This document shows, piece after piece, positions 22,024-34,588 of a stretch of DNA of 64,000 bases. The translations under genes were made by a program, and so were the position numbers. Source of the DNA: Ulota crispa (taxonomy: Eukaryota > Streptophyta > Bryopsida > Orthotrichales > Orthotrichaceae); the NCBI GenBank assembly GCA_963920765.1, contig OY987247.1, positions 14,976,471 through 15,040,470 on the forward strand, given 5' to 3'. The notes below the pieces were generated by a model. The model did no database searches, was not told the DNA's origin, and was given only the letters and a program-made list of their open reading frames with translations. Numbering within the stretch: the first letter of the stretch is position 1; each line of letters opens with the position of its first letter.

Positions 22024-23520
22024 ATTCATGTGTTCGTTTGTATGATAGTCAATATGTGAGGAACTATAAAGGAGGATTGTGTGCTTTGTGACTAATAGCC
22101 TAGTACAAAGAGAAGTATGACAAGTATGTCTAGTATAATATATTTACCTTGTTGCAACCATAGTTGTCACATTGGACCGCCCGTTTGTCCATTTGTCTGT
22201 TCCTCAAAGTGTCTATTTGAACTCATGTCATTCACAAGTAGTAAACTCATAATCAATTTTTTTTAAATGATAAAAAATGATAAGAAAAACTTACTTTGTA
22301 CATGGTGGTGACACTCATTGTTACCAAAATGAAGTCAACATGTGGATTTGAAACCACATCATACAGTAAAGATACAAAGGTACGACTTGATAGTCAAGTT
22401 TCTACAAAAAGCAATTCTTCAAACATTCAAAAAACAAAAAAATGTGTCTTTTTTTTCTTTTAGAATTTTTTTTTGAATTGGCATTATTGGAGTTGGCTTA
22501 GTTATGTCTTAAAAAATGGTGTGAACTACAATTTTTTTAAATAGGGGTTTTAAACTTTGACGGTTTTTGTTTATATTAGATATAATATTCCTCATACGTA
22601 AGCGCATATCCCTTTCACTCGTATAATAAACAGTTGTGTCCATAAAATGAAGTTTAGGACTTTTCAATTTTAAGCTTTGAGCTTTGTTTGGTCTCTTTCA
22701 CCTACTAGGGAAATTATTTGAAGTTTTTAGTGCGGACATTGCTATTTTGTGAGCGTAAAAAAATGAGCAATGAGCCATGAGCAATGAGTCATGAGCAATG
22801 AGCCAAGATTATGTGAGGAGGAACAAATTTTGAGCTCAGAATCAATGGGAAAATTTGAAAAACAACAAGTCTTTCAAGAGATGAAAGTTTAAAATGCACA
22901 AGTGTAGGGTCCTATGTACATTGTTATACTTAAAATTTAGTATTCTAACAAAAAATCTAAACTCATAGCTCATGGCTCTCAACTAGTAGATCCCTACTCA
23001 AGGTACAGTATAGCATTCCCCTCTTTTATGCTAGACCTCTCAAATCCAAAGATTGGATAATTCTCAAAAGAATATGACACTAGTGTTCACAAATTAGTTA
23101 TAAGTAAACAAACAAGGCTCCGTGTCCACAAATCAATTGCAAACAAAGATACATGGTTTGGCAAAAAATAAAATAAGAGAACATGTCTAAACTGATATTA
23201 CATAATCTAATATCAACTTTAAGCTAATATCAAACGCCAGTTCCTACACATCCCCATCTTCCCCCTCACCTTATTGTAAGCTAATAACCTTCATAAACTA
23301 AAATCCAACACTCGATTCTAAGTACATGAATTTAGACAAGTTCTATTCTACCTTCAAAGGGTTTGTTTATGACCATATAAACTTGTACATGGTTTTAGGT
23401 TGATTGTTCAAGTCAACTTTCTTTTGCCCATGTTATTCACCCAAGTGACCACTTGGCTTCCAAGATATTTTTAAGAGAGCTTTTGAAGAAGGGAGACCAA
23501 CTCCCTCCCTCAAGCAAGAG
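22024..23520. other. AT-rich spacer, no gene recognised
   Basis: Contains a small 14-15 bp minisatellite at 22763-22806 ('atgagcaatgagcc', three units). No coding sequence or transposon terminus recognised. Confidence 0.4.
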
Positions 23521-23892
23521 TGGCACATTCAGGGCTGCTTCACACTATGACCGGCCAAGTTGAGAGGCCCTCAAATTGAGTGGCCAAACTTTGCCAAAAT
23601 GTTAAGAAAATCTGTTGAAAATAAACAATAAATGCTGAAATTGATGGCCTCTCACCCATAGTTTGGGTCTCCATTTTTGCTAAACCCAAACTTCCCTTTG
23701 AGAGGCCATCAACCTTGAATGATAAAATGTTGCCATGTAGGCAAATGGTGGATGACAACCTTTGGAGTTTGGCCTCTAATGTGAAGGCTTGAGCGGCCAA
23801 ACTCTAGGTTTTGTGCAATGTGATTGGTGCAGACCGATGGCCTCTTGACCTTCGGCCACAGTGTGAAGTCGCCTCATCCTATGAATGTGCCA
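23521..23892. mobile_element. Fold-back MITE, superfamily unclear
   Basis: A perfect outer inverted pair TGGCACATTCA / TGAATGTGCCA, then a longer imperfect inverted repeat around CTTCACACTRTG..GGCC. The body is GC-richer than its surroundings, with repeated 'gaggcc' phrases. No clear TSD. The small frame at 23540-23800 is not coding. Confidence 0.6.
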
Positions 23893-23949
23893 ACCATAAC
23901 ACCGCCAACAAGTTGGAACTTGGAAGCAGGCTTGTTTATTTTTCTTTAA

Positions 23950-24864
23950 CCCCTAAAGGACCAAACCCTCTTTTTTAGAAACATAGTGATTTTGGGCAAG
24001 TATTTGTGATTGGAGCTTTTCATATTTTAGGCTGAAATTTAAACAAATTGTGGGGATGAGGTTTATCTTTCCTATGCACTAAAATTCATGACATTTGGAG
24101 TTATGAGTAAAAAGTTATGGCCTAATATTTTGTTCTCTACGTTCGTTGGGCAGCCTAGGTAGATTTTAAAAAATCATTTTTTTCAAAAACAAAAATTTTA
24201 AATTGGTTTAGGAGATTTATGTGAATGTAGGATGCTTTGAATCATTATGTTTTGATCAATGAGATGAGAGTTAACAAGGATTTTTTGTTTGCGGGCAATT
24301 ATGGATTCTCTACTCTAAAATAAACTTTGAAGTCCTTTGTATTACTCAATTTTTATTATTTTGGAAAAAAAAACAAAACCAAAGGATGTAAATTGTTTAT
24401 TACAGCATTACAACCATTGGGATTGGCATTTTTCATTTCCATAATTAACTTCTTAACAATTTAGTGGTTTGAATCATTCTCTACTTCTTTTTACTTACTA
24501 ATTTTTTCCATATGTTATACAATTCCAAATGATTTGAAACTTTTTTGCCATGTACTTTACTTGAGTGGAATAAGGAATTTAGAGAAGCACCACCCACATG
24601 GCCTTTTTTCCTTAGGAATTTCACCTTTTGAAGGGTAGCTACTTGGTTTTTCACAAGACATTTTTGAAAGTTCAAACCATTCTAACTTCCACTCCATGCT
24701 ATGAAAAACTCTGAAATTTGTTCCACATCTTCTAAAACTATTCTTCTACAAGATCCTACGGTCACATATGCATAAAAATGTTTTTGTTTTCAAATTTAGT
24801 TGATGCTCTAAAAATGACAATTTTGGAAAGTTTTTGGTGAAAACTTTGCTTGAACCTTTAGGGG
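23950..24864. mobile_element. piggyBac-like non-autonomous element (copy of 181-1092)
   Basis: TTAA (23946-23949) then CCCCTAAAGGACC; right end GAACCTTTAGGGG then TTAA (24865-24868). 915 bp. Homologous to 181-1092 throughout. GATCCTACGG starts at 24752, 112 bp from the right end. Confidence 0.85.
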
Positions 24865-24868
24865 TTAA

Positions 24869-25506
24869 TTCTAATTGTAGCAATTTATGCCACTTTTTTT
24901 CCTTTCGCAGCAACCTTAGTCTAGCCATCCCTTGAACAATGTGTTTGAAGCCCGTATGATTCCTCACTTGAAATGATAAAAACATGGGGTTTCAACTTTG
25001 AAACATGGTGAATGCCTAGCTTGACCAAGAATCTAAAACCATATATACAATTTTAGAATTTAACATGTCAAAATCCAAACCCCTTTTCAAGTGTTTAAGG
25101 ATGTTTTTGAAGTCGTTTTTGAGGATGAAAACCCTAAAGTTGGATGATCTCGACTCCTACATTTGAACTTTAGAACCATTTTATACTAGGATTTGAGGCC
25201 AATTTGGAGCCTTTGCAGATCCTAATCATGATTTCTCATTGGTGGACTTTTTTAAAACAACCGCAAGGCCTTTACACTCGGAATCAAGGCCAAATATTTA
25301 AAACATACTTTGATATATAAAAAACAAGATCCGACAAATCTACAACTTCAAAAATTGGGTTTGCCAAGTAACTTTATAGAAGGTCAATCCACAACTCCAA
25401 GGCCATTGTCAAGTTTTGTTAAAATATGATGTTTTGAATAAAGAATGTTCTCTATTCCAGAGGATGAAATAGAAATCTTCACTGCTCTAAGCTAGCAGCA
25501 CCCATA
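24869..25506. other. Spacer, no gene recognised
   Basis: Repetitive-looking AT-rich text with no recognisable terminus or coding frame. Confidence 0.35.
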
Positions 25507-25870
25507 AGCGTGAAACTAAGGGTTTTGGGTAGGAAAGTCAATTGATGGACTTTGAAAAAAAATTGTTAAGTTAGGAAGAGGAAATCAAAAATAGGCATTA
25601 ATTTGAAAGTTTCAATTGCAAACATCTGTTTACAAAGATTTTTTAAAGTCCAAAATCACTGAAAATGTATAATTGTGTGTAGGAGATGTTAAAGAAAGAT
25701 GTTTAGTGAAATTTTTAGTGTGCTCATATGCCCATAATACTAACTTGAGTTCTTAAATAGTGAGATGGAGCACTCAAAACCATCATGTCAATCACTCAAA
25801 ACCATCACTTTGTCACTCATAACCATCACTTTTGTTACCCCTAATCAATTTTTTAAATATTTGTGAGTCA
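25507..25870. repeat. Dispersed repeat, empty counterpart of 13100-14390
   Basis: Homologous to the two flanks of the 13232-14153 element, joined at TTTA (about 25630-25633) with no insertion. It begins near 'aagcgtgaaactaa' and ends in repeated 'accatcactttgtcac' phrases. The nature of this repeat is unknown. Confidence 0.8.
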
Positions 25871-26092
25871 TTGACTCAATCTCCACATAATCTACAAGAG
25901 TAGGCCGCGCCCAAGGGGAGAGTAATGGTTATGGATGTTGCTACTTTACTCGGTCTTCTTCTTCTTTCCTTCTACACCAAAACTTTCAAAGGCTTGCAAC
26001 TAATGGCTTAGACCTTTTGACATCAAGAAAAACTTTAGACACAAGAGAATTGACTCCTATTATATTCTTATTTTAATGTACTCTTATTTTAA

Positions 26093-27017
26093 CCCCTAAA
26101 GGACCACGTCCTTTTTGCTCTGAACATCACTAAAAACTGCCACTTCTAGGAGGTTTAGTAAAACAGGATATTGTGTTTTGTTTTCAAGAAATCCAACCAT
26201 AGGATCTTGCCCTAGACTAGAAGAGGTACTTATGGAAAAAAATCAGCTCATTCCAAATGGAGAGCAGTGAGATATTTACACCTAAAGTGGAAAAAATAGT
26301 TTTTTCCATGCTACCCAAAAGTCTTAGAAGCCTTTGACCACTCTTATAACAAAAAAATTGCTTTACCCAAAGTCGTGCTTCTTTTTTCCATGTAGGAGAT
26401 CAAGTTAGGTATGTGTGGGAGAATTTTCAAATCAACTAGAACTATACAACACATGGGAAAAATCAGTAAGTAAAAAGAAGTAAAGAATGAGTGAAAACAC
26501 AAAATTGTTAAGAATTTAATTTCTGAAATGAAAAATGCAAATCCCAATGGTCATAATGTTGTGATAAACAATCTACTTCTTTTTCTTTAAATTTTTTTGC
26601 CAAAATATTGAAAATATAGTAAAATAAAGGACTCCAAAGTTTATTTTAGAGTAGAGAATCCACAACTGCCCGCAAACAAAAACTCCTCATAACTTTCATG
26701 TCATTGATTGGAATTGAATGATTCAAAGCTTCTCACATATGAAACAATCCACTGAACCAATTTCAACTTCTTATTTTATTTTTTTAAATTAAAGAAGTTT
26801 TTGGGCTGCCGAGGGGGCAATCCTCCCCAAATTTTCATAAATTCATGCACAACTTCTTCATCAAATGTTGGAATGAAGAAAAAAAATAGATGCCCACATA
26901 GATCTTTGAATTCCCCACCTTCAATAAAAGTTTCACAAAATCACACAAAATAGTTTAGCCATAGGTACATGCCCAAAGTCCAAATTGTCCCCCGAAGGGA
27001 CAATGGTCCTTTAGGGG
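26093..27017. mobile_element. piggyBac-like non-autonomous element, inverted orientation
   Basis: TTAA (26089-26092), CCCCTAAAGGACC at both ends, TTAA (27018-27021). 925 bp. Reverse orientation of the 12093-13007 family. The subterminal motif lies 113 bp from the left end here (complement ending at 26206). TIRs are perfect for 13 bp. Confidence 0.88.
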
Positions 27018-27125
27018 TTAATGGACCGTACCTAAGCCTTGAGTCTATCCGTTGAGATTGTTTGGGCTGAAATGAACCCAAATTTTTATGACTCAAGTGT
27101 TAGTGTAAAACTAAGGGGCCCTTAA

Positions 27126-28100
27126 CCCCTCATCGCCTAAGGAGAAGCTTTCTATCCTCTAGCAATCCATCTTTGCAACTTGAAGTGCTGTAACTTTTGT
27201 GTTTTTTGTTCAAATTTAGTAAAATTTATTGGCAAAATTGCATATATTAATCTAGTTTCTATGACAGACTTTTCAAATCAACCTAAGTCATATTCAATTT
27301 GTGAAAGCCATTCAAATTTCACAAGGTCAATTTGAGTTCACCCCACTACATTGTGATGGTTGCAACTTTTGGGGCTTGTATCTTTTTCATCAAATGTTTG
27401 TTTTCAATAAAAACTTGTTGGGTTTTGTTCCCCTTAAAATCTAGTAATTGTGGTAAGATTTTCACGCCAATCCAAGTTTTCTTGAATGTTTGGGAGCAAC
27501 TCAAAGTTCAAGATCCACACATTTTTGCACTATAGTGAACTTTGGTGGCTTGTAACTTCTTCATAGAAACTTTGTTTTCAATATTTGTTATTGGAAAAGT
27601 TGCACGTACTAGTCTAGTTATTGTTGTTAAAATTTCATATCAATTCAAGAAGTTATGAGTGAACAAGAAGCATTTTAGTAGAGGGAGGTTTAGCCATAGA
27701 TGTGATTTTTTGCAACTTTTTTCACTGTTTTTTGACACTTCAAAGCAATTTTGCAAACAAAATGAGTATATTGATTGATATTTTCTTCACCAATGTGTTT
27801 GTACATTGGTTTGAATCACTGAACATACTAATTTTTTTTTTTTCATTTGAGGAGGTTTAGAAATGAAATTTCACCTCCAAATGTATTTTTATGAAAATTT
27901 CAGCATCTTTTATTAGCACTAAACAATATAATCTTCCAATCTATGCAGTCAGATGACTCCAAATTTGATCCACATCCTCTACAACATGCACACTACAAGG
28001 TTGTACGGTTGAGATTTTCATACTCCACTAGCATTGAGACTTACAACACTTGAAAAGCAAGGATGCCCTAAACCCTCTTTGGGTTTTAGGCAATGAGGGG
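27126..28100. mobile_element. piggyBac-like non-autonomous element (CGCC terminus class)
   Basis: TTAA (27122-27125) then CCCCTCATCGCCTAA; right end complement of CCCCTCATTGCCTAA then TTAA (28101-28104). The only mismatch in the first 15 bp is C/T at a CpG. The right TTAA is also the left TTAA of the next element. Confidence 0.85.
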
Positions 28101-28104
28101 TTAA

Positions 28105-28764
28105 TCCCTACATGCCCAAGGCACCCAATTTGGGTGTTTACAAAATTTTGGAGATGAATAAAACTTTGTCAAATCATTGTATTTAGTATTTTTGCAATGG
28201 GGGTTTGTATTGAAGTCTATTTTCATAATTTTCAACATCAAAAATTTGATTTTGAAAATAAAAGTTGATGATTTTTCTACTCAAGATTTTGTACAAGGGT
28301 GTCCAATGTAATCTTGATGAGTTTTTTAGTGTTGGAAGATCTTGAAAATAAGTTTCAATTATACTAGAGCTTGGAGAAAACTCCACATTAGAAATCTATT
28401 TAAAATATATATAGGAGTATAGATTTTAAAAGCTGTAAATTGACTAAAGTTAGACATGAAATGACCTTAAACCTCATATTTTTTTGGTGACCAACTTTTT
28501 AGATTTGACATGTGAAATGAGGATTGGAAGACTTCAAGTCACTTTTGCAATTTTAACACCCTCATGTTCAAACATTATAATCTTTCAAACTATAAGTGAT
28601 ATTGTTGTGTTCTCTTTTTCCATGTAATCTTTAACATGTTTAATTCAAATTTTTACAGTTACAATTCAAAAAAACTTGATGAAAATTATGAAGAAAATGA
28701 TTGGTTGTTCAATTACATGAATATGTTAAGAAGTTCAAAAAGATCTTGAATGGGCATTCAGGGG
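28105..28764. mobile_element. piggyBac-like non-autonomous element (ATGCCC class)
   Basis: Shares TTAA 28101-28104 with its left neighbour. Left tip TCCCTACATGCCCAAGG, right tip complement of CCCCTGAATGCCC, then TTAA 28765-28768. Interior related to 11010-11643 and 60575-61214. Confidence 0.8.
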
Positions 28765-28772
28765 TTAATTAA

Positions 28773-29180
28773 GGGAATTGATATGTGCACACCGGGGGTT
28801 TGATATTTGCACACCCCTTGGAAGGTGAATTATAGATTTCTACCATCGAAAATCTGAATTTGAGAACTTTGAATTCATATTTGGATTTGGAGACCATGGT
28901 TTACTCTGGAACCATAAAAAAAAGTTGCAATTGAACAACACCCAATGAAAAAACTTATCTTTTTTTACAAACAAAAATAAAAATAACACTTTTTCCCCTA
29001 ACTAAACTTTCTCATTGGGTGTTGTTCAATTACATCCTTTTTATATGATATTAGAGTAAACCATGGTCTCCAAACCCAAATTTAAATTCAAAATTCTCAA
29101 ATTCAACTTTTTGATGATAGAATAATTTACCTCCGGGAGTGTGCAAATATCAAACCCCCGGTGTGCACATATCAATTCCT
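28773..29180. mobile_element. Fold-back element at TTAA with a distinct terminus
   Basis: TTAA (28769-28772) and TTAA (29181-29184) flank tips GGGAATTGATATGTGCACAC and AGGAATTGATATGTGCACAC. The arms pair for about 180 bp each around a short AT loop, so almost the entire 408 bp is a palindrome. The tip is not of the CCC type, so superfamily membership is open even though the target is TTAA. Confidence 0.75.
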
Positions 29181-29189
29181 TTAACTAAT

Positions 29190-29430
29190 TGCCATCCATT
29201 TCCACCACTCCCTTGACCTTTCACATTCCAGTCTCCACCTTGGCGAGAGAGAAAAGGGACGGGTGAAAGGAGACAGGGGTAACGGGTGGGACCCGAGATA
29301 GGTTCCATGCGTGACTGGGTCTTGGACAGAATTGGTTATGTGTAACTCCAGTTGGACGTCACCGCCACCGAGCTGCACTGGGGTGCTGCCACGTGGACTC
29401 CAACAAATCCCCAGTCAAGGGAAACCATTT
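29190..29430. other. Unexplained GC-rich island
   Basis: A sharply bounded GC-rich stretch containing a CACGTG G-box core (about 29390) and CT-rich sequence. It has no long ORF and no transposon ends. It may be a captured promoter or exon fragment; the sequence alone does not decide. Confidence 0.3.
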
Positions 29431-29728
29431 AAAAACTTTGATTTTGTTGAAGTATTGAGCTCTTTTATTATTAAATTGGAAAAAACCGTCGTTTGAAGGG
29501 AATGTGAGCCATCCATCATGGCACAAATCTCCATGCTGGCAACAACAAGTGGCAAGGGTTCATTTTCCTGCTTACAGCACATGCTTCCAGATATTTCTCC
29601 ATATTTTTACTGAAATCCGGAATTTCAACCCTTGAGTCCAAACCAAGGCCAGCACAGTGAGCTGTGAGCACTGAGCACACCAGTCCATTTCTTTTTGGCG
29701 ATTTGGAGCCAAAATATAACATTGTTAA

Positions 29729-30655
29729 CCCCTAAATGCCCAAGGCACCAGATTCTGGTGTTCAAAAAATTTCAGAACACTTTGAAACCCTGTTGAAGGT
29801 ACAGATTTTATTATTTTGAGGTTTTTCTTGGAAAAGTTGCACTTTAATGTTAGTTTCATTATTCAAATTTAACTTTCTCCATATCTTATTTCATTTGTTT
29901 TTGGTGGAAGGTTAACTACAAGCATACATTTTCTGTCATGAATAGTGTTGTGAATAGTGTCATGAATAGTGTCGTGAATAGTGTCACACAGCCTATGAGA
30001 TGTTGCCACATTGAAAAGATGGGCATCAAGTTGAGCAAAAGGTGAAGATTTCCCTTGGGCACTCCCTTGGGCAATGAGGGCCTTTTCACTGAAATTTTGA
30101 CATTTAATAAAATCTAAAAGTGCTTTCGGACTAATTTCAGTTGGAATGTCTTTGTTATAGAAATTAGAATCCTTTCACTGTTGAATTTTCTTTCATTCAT
30201 AATGATTTTTAGTCAATAATTGAAGCTAAAATATTCTTTGTATTAGACGGTAGCGTTTTGACAGTTGTGTTGCAGGCTTGAGGCTCATTTGTGAAATTGT
30301 GATCATGAATTTGGAAGAGGGCCATTGGATTTGAAGTAACAACAATAAACACTAAAGCATCCTAAGTGGTTGTTTCTCAATTTTGTATCCAAAAATTGCC
30401 AATTTGCATTAGAAGTTTCGGGCAACTCCAAAAAAAGCAAAAAATTCCATACTCATCATCATTCAATCACAAATATCTTAAAATCCGCGTGGCCATTTTG
30501 GATTGTTTTTGGAGAGTACCATCTAGAAACCTTGAAGTTCGAGATTCAATGGTTACAATTTTGTTTTGATGTTTAATAATGATCTTACAAGGACAATTCA
30601 AAAACTTCAAAACTAGCTTCCGAAAACAAGAAAAACACCCTTGGGCATTTAGGGG
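29729..30655. mobile_element. piggyBac-like non-autonomous element (ATGCCC class)
   Basis: TTAA (29725-29728), CCCCTAAATGCCCAAGG at the left and its exact complement at the right, TTAA (30656-30659). 927 bp with a perfect 17-bp TIR. It includes a 14-bp minisatellite at 29939-29986 ('gtgaatagtgtcat'). Confidence 0.9.
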
Positions 30656-30852
30656 TTAATCTTCACTGGGGAGTCCCTCTTGCTCCCCAAATATGAGGAT
30701 CCTCCAATGAATGCCATTCGTTAAATCTAATCAGATCTAAACTGAGGACCAATGAGCATTCAAAATCTATAACTTAAGCCACTCTCCAAGTATCAGGGGA
30801 AGGATATTCTTCCATGGCTGGGGGAGCATTCAACCTTGGTGAACAATGTTAT

Positions 30853-32226
30853 GAAAGGCTCTAGGCTTTTAGCTCTGGCAATTGGGCCCTTGAAAAAAAT
30901 GATATTTTTTTTTACATTAAGACAAATTGTCTCCCTCCACAATAAAGTAATTGTCATGTGGCTTTGCATGTCACTCCTATTTTTGCCAAAATTGCTAGTT
31001 GGTATTAAAGCCAAGACCTTTGCATTGCAAGTGGCTTCGCCACTTTGCACTCGCGCATTATTGCATGTCACTTATTTCTCTTTGGTTGTCACTTTCAAAG
31101 CACCATATTGCAAGCTCTTAAGTGTGCTTCCCACCTAAGTTATGGGTTTCTTTACGATGCAATCTCTATAAATTGCCTTGTTTCACTTATGTGATTGCCA
31201 AATTTGTAGTTGTGCTAAATACACGGTGCGTCAAAACTTACAATAATGGTGGTTGCACATCAAGAGTGCAAGATAGTTGTTTATAGTAAAACTTTGAGGT
31301 TGTTGTTGTTGATGAGAAGCTTATGGAGTTACAATGTGCTAGTTTAGGGTCTTAGTGTGTGCTCATTGATGAGAGGCTTACGGAGTTACAATGTGTTGGT
31401 TTAGGATTGCGGTGTGTGTTTAACCCCTAAACGACCACAAGGAACCGTAAAATCTTGGTTATATCGTAATTCTACGATGACTCAGATGTGATTCTTGTTA
31501 TTTTCTTGGTGCAGATTGTGAATGGGAGCCGCTAGACAAGAGCGCTTGCTCTTGGCGCTCTGGCAGCATATTCATTTCAGGGATCCACCACAAGGTTTTG
31601 TAAGTTGCAAATATGCTCCAACTACGTATTCATAGCCCGCCTCCAATACAAACGCTTCACAAAGTCGGAAAAACAATTGCAGAAACATGCTGAACATTGC
31701 AAAAGAAGGAGACAAACAGCAATACACAACTCTCAAAAACCCAAGCGAAACCCAAAACAACAACACCTCTGAATATGGGAAAAATACCCTATTTTGGCCA
31801 CCAAGCTGTGTCGTTTAGGGGTTAATGGCTCATTTTTGCTTTTTTGCTCAATTGTAATATTATGTAGAGAGATTGTCATGTTTGTCTTGGGTTTTTGAAG
31901 TTATTGTTTTTTGCTAGGGACTTTGAATGCAAGCCTCGCCACAAGTAACAAAAATACATTGAAAAATTGTATCACTATAGCCATTGGGGAGCAAAAATAT
32001 GTTGAATATTGTATTATTGTAAGCATTGAAATTATACTCTTCATCAAGACATTTTGCATGTACTTGTATTCAAAAAAATTACTTGGTTGCCAGATTACTA
32101 CCTACACTTTTCACTCAATACCATATGTTTTCTCCTTGCAAATAAAAACAATCGCCTGTCTGACTTTGTGTCTTTCAAACAAGGAGCCACAGTGGCTGAT
32201 GACCAAAAACAAAAAAAAATGCCCTT
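30853..32226. repeat. Dispersed ~970-bp repeat, filled copy
   Basis: Homologous to 53576-54536 at high identity once the 31424-31821 insertion is removed. Starts near 'ggcttttagctctggcaatt' and ends near 'atggctgatgaccaaaaac'-type text. The 119-residue frame at 31911-32270 is open in both copies but has no recognisable domain. Unit type unknown. Confidence 0.85.
31424..31821. mobile_element. piggyBac-like MITE with a paralogous empty site
   Basis: TTAA (31420-31423), CCCCTAAACGACC; right end complement of CCCCTAAACGACA, then TTAA (31822-31825). 398 bp. The paralogue at 54134-54137 reads 'gtgtgtTTAATGactc' where this copy has 'gtgtgtTTAA...TTAATGgctc'. This is direct evidence of a precise TTAA insertion. 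Confidence 0.95.
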
Positions 32227-33995
32227 GGAGCACACCCCCTGAACTCCTGAAGCATCTGCAGCAGCTCTGACCAGAATCTGAATATTGTACACGGTACCTG
32301 TCCCAAATTCCCAATGTTTACAAGAGCATCTCCAACGTTGCCTGCATACTGTGTAGAGTCTGAGGGTACGTTGCCTTGGGACTGATCAGTCATCAAAGGG
32401 GACTCAGGGGAGCAGGGTTTTTTTTTTTTTTTTGTTTTCTGACCAACGCCTACATGGCATTTTTTGAAAATGGTTTGTAGCTTGGAGGCTCCATCGTAAG
32501 CTAGTTTGGTTGGAGTTGAAGGTGGCCCCTATGCATGAATTTTTGTAATTTTTTATAAGTAAAAAATATTTCTTGATTTTTTTTTGAAAATTTCCAAACA
32601 ATTATTGGTATTACTTGATTATTGCATGGAATTGGATTAGGCAACACCTCAAATAATTTAAAATGATGGCAACAATTTTCAATTTGATAAGAATTTTATG
32701 AAATACTAGGGCAACAATGCAATTTTCATTATTGCAATTTGGCATTTTTTGAAAAAAATCCCCTTTTTTTTCTATAGGCTTGAAGCTCACTTTTTTTTCT
32801 AAGGCGATTGGGCCTTTAAGTGCCAAAAAAAAAAAATCTTGCAGGGGAGCACGGAGCTTTGGACCCTTTGGCTGTTTCCATTGCAATGAGAGGTAACTAG
32901 TGTTTTTTTAGCAACAGTGAGTGCTTTGTTATCCTTGTCAAATTGGAGTATATTTGGAAGGAAGCTCTTTCATTGATAGAAATCTGTCAAAGCTGGCCAA
33001 ATTTTCGCCACTAAAAAAGTTACCTCAAGTAACTTACACGCTCCCTTCACATTGGCTATCCAACTTCTAACCCTTTTATTTAAACTTTGCAAGGTTGTAG
33101 CCTTGAGGGCTTCAATCCCTAATGAGGGCCGGTTTCTATGGGGCTCTTGAATGTCTAGGAACCAAAAGGGAATCGGAAGGGCATTGGAGGCTCTTAGAGG
33201 GCCTATTTCCTCTAGAGCTCTTCATGGAGAGACTTGGAGGAGGGCCAATTTAGAAATGTATGAGTTGTTTTCAAAAATTAATCTTTTCTAATTTTTTTGG
33301 GGTGCAAAATTAGATTAAAACTTAACTAATGAATAGGTTAAGTTGTTTACGTCAAAGTTAGGCAAAATAAATAAATTATAGTTAATTCTTTGTAAATTTT
33401 CTATAAACAAGTTTTCCATATCTAGAATTCAACATTTATTAATTGTGTGTATGTTAAATATTTATGTTTCCTTTTAATAAGGTAATAATTTAGATCTTTT
33501 TAGGAATTAAATATTTTTTAATATTTTAATTCACTTAAATATTTTGAGAATTTCATAAAATTTCCCTAGGTATCCTTGTCAATTTTAAAATAAGTTTGTT
33601 CATTTTGCCAAAGTTGGTGAGATTAGAATGCTCTAAAAACATTTGTGCAAATTTTACTACTACTATCATAAAGTAATTAACAAAAATTGTTGATAATTCG
33701 TTTGTCTTCAAAATAATAGTAAGTTTTAAAATTATAATAGATATTGAACATTACTTGTAATAATTTAAAAATATACACTTAAGAGAAATTTTTGAGTTTT
33801 TGAATTTTTTAAACTGCCACATGGTGCGTGAGACCCCATCCAAGGTAGGGCTCCAACCTTAAAAATGGGGTTCAAAAGATGGACCCAACATCATAGGGTA
33901 GCTTGGACCCTCATCTAGCATGGAAAGAGTCAGAGGGGTCCAAGACACCCTTTGATGCCCCCCACATCAATACGCTCTTAGAGAGACCCATAGGG
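32227..33995. other. Spacer, no gene recognised
   Basis: A short GC-richer piece at 32227-32440 ends in a 16-bp poly-T (32421-32436). 33050-33260 and 33820-33990 have moderate complexity with 'gagggcc' and 'ggaccc' phrases, possibly ends of a decayed element. The rest is very AT-rich. No coding sequence. Confidence 0.35.
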
Positions 33996-34584
33996 TCACA
34001 ATGTAAAATCAAATTAAAAAGATATTTAGAAAAACACAATAGTGTTTAAAAAAATGTGTTTCATTAAAAAGATTGTGGTTGTCAATAAAGCAAAAATCTT
34101 CTAGTCTATTGCTTAGATTTTTTTTTCCCAAAATGATCTTTTGAAAATTTGGTTTGCAAAAAACCTCAATGTAGTGTAAATTCAAAGCATGTGTACATAA
34201 TGCAAGCCCATGTAGGGTGTGTTCCATGTCTTTGTTGGCCATGAAAACTTGTGGAGATATAACTAACATGATTTAGAACATGTTAGAAACATCTATTTAG
34301 CACTAGTAGTGCAAAAAATATTCATAACACATGGTCAAGGGGATGTAAATTTTTAGGGCATAAGTCAAAAAAACTTTTAACTTACTTCAAATGATCATAT
34401 CTCTCAGTTTACAAAATATAATTACACAAAACTTTTCATCATTTCTTTGAGCACAAATCTAATGCAAGATACTATGATTAGTTTTGTACAAAATATAAAA
34501 AGCTTGTTCTTGTTGTCAAATGATTAGAAATGGCACGTTGGAGAGTTTTTTGAGAAAAAAAAATGGACTTGGTCTTTTAGAAAG
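33996..34584. mobile_element. Old decayed piggyBac-like copy (right portion)
   Basis: Related to the distal part of 56695-58515 ('tgtggttgtcaat', 'gatcatatctctca', 'ttgcaaaaa'). The right tip is decayed to GGTCTTTTAGAAAG followed by TAAA. The subterminal motif is decayed to GATACTATGA at 34468, 116 bp from the tip. No left TTAA terminus seen. Confidence 0.55.
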
Positions 34585-34588
34585 TAAA

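Noticed and set aside
31911..32270. 119-codon ORF also open at 54223-54567
   Set aside because: Shared only because the whole segment is a repeat. Composition is low-complexity and the C-terminal parts diverge by frame; no domain.
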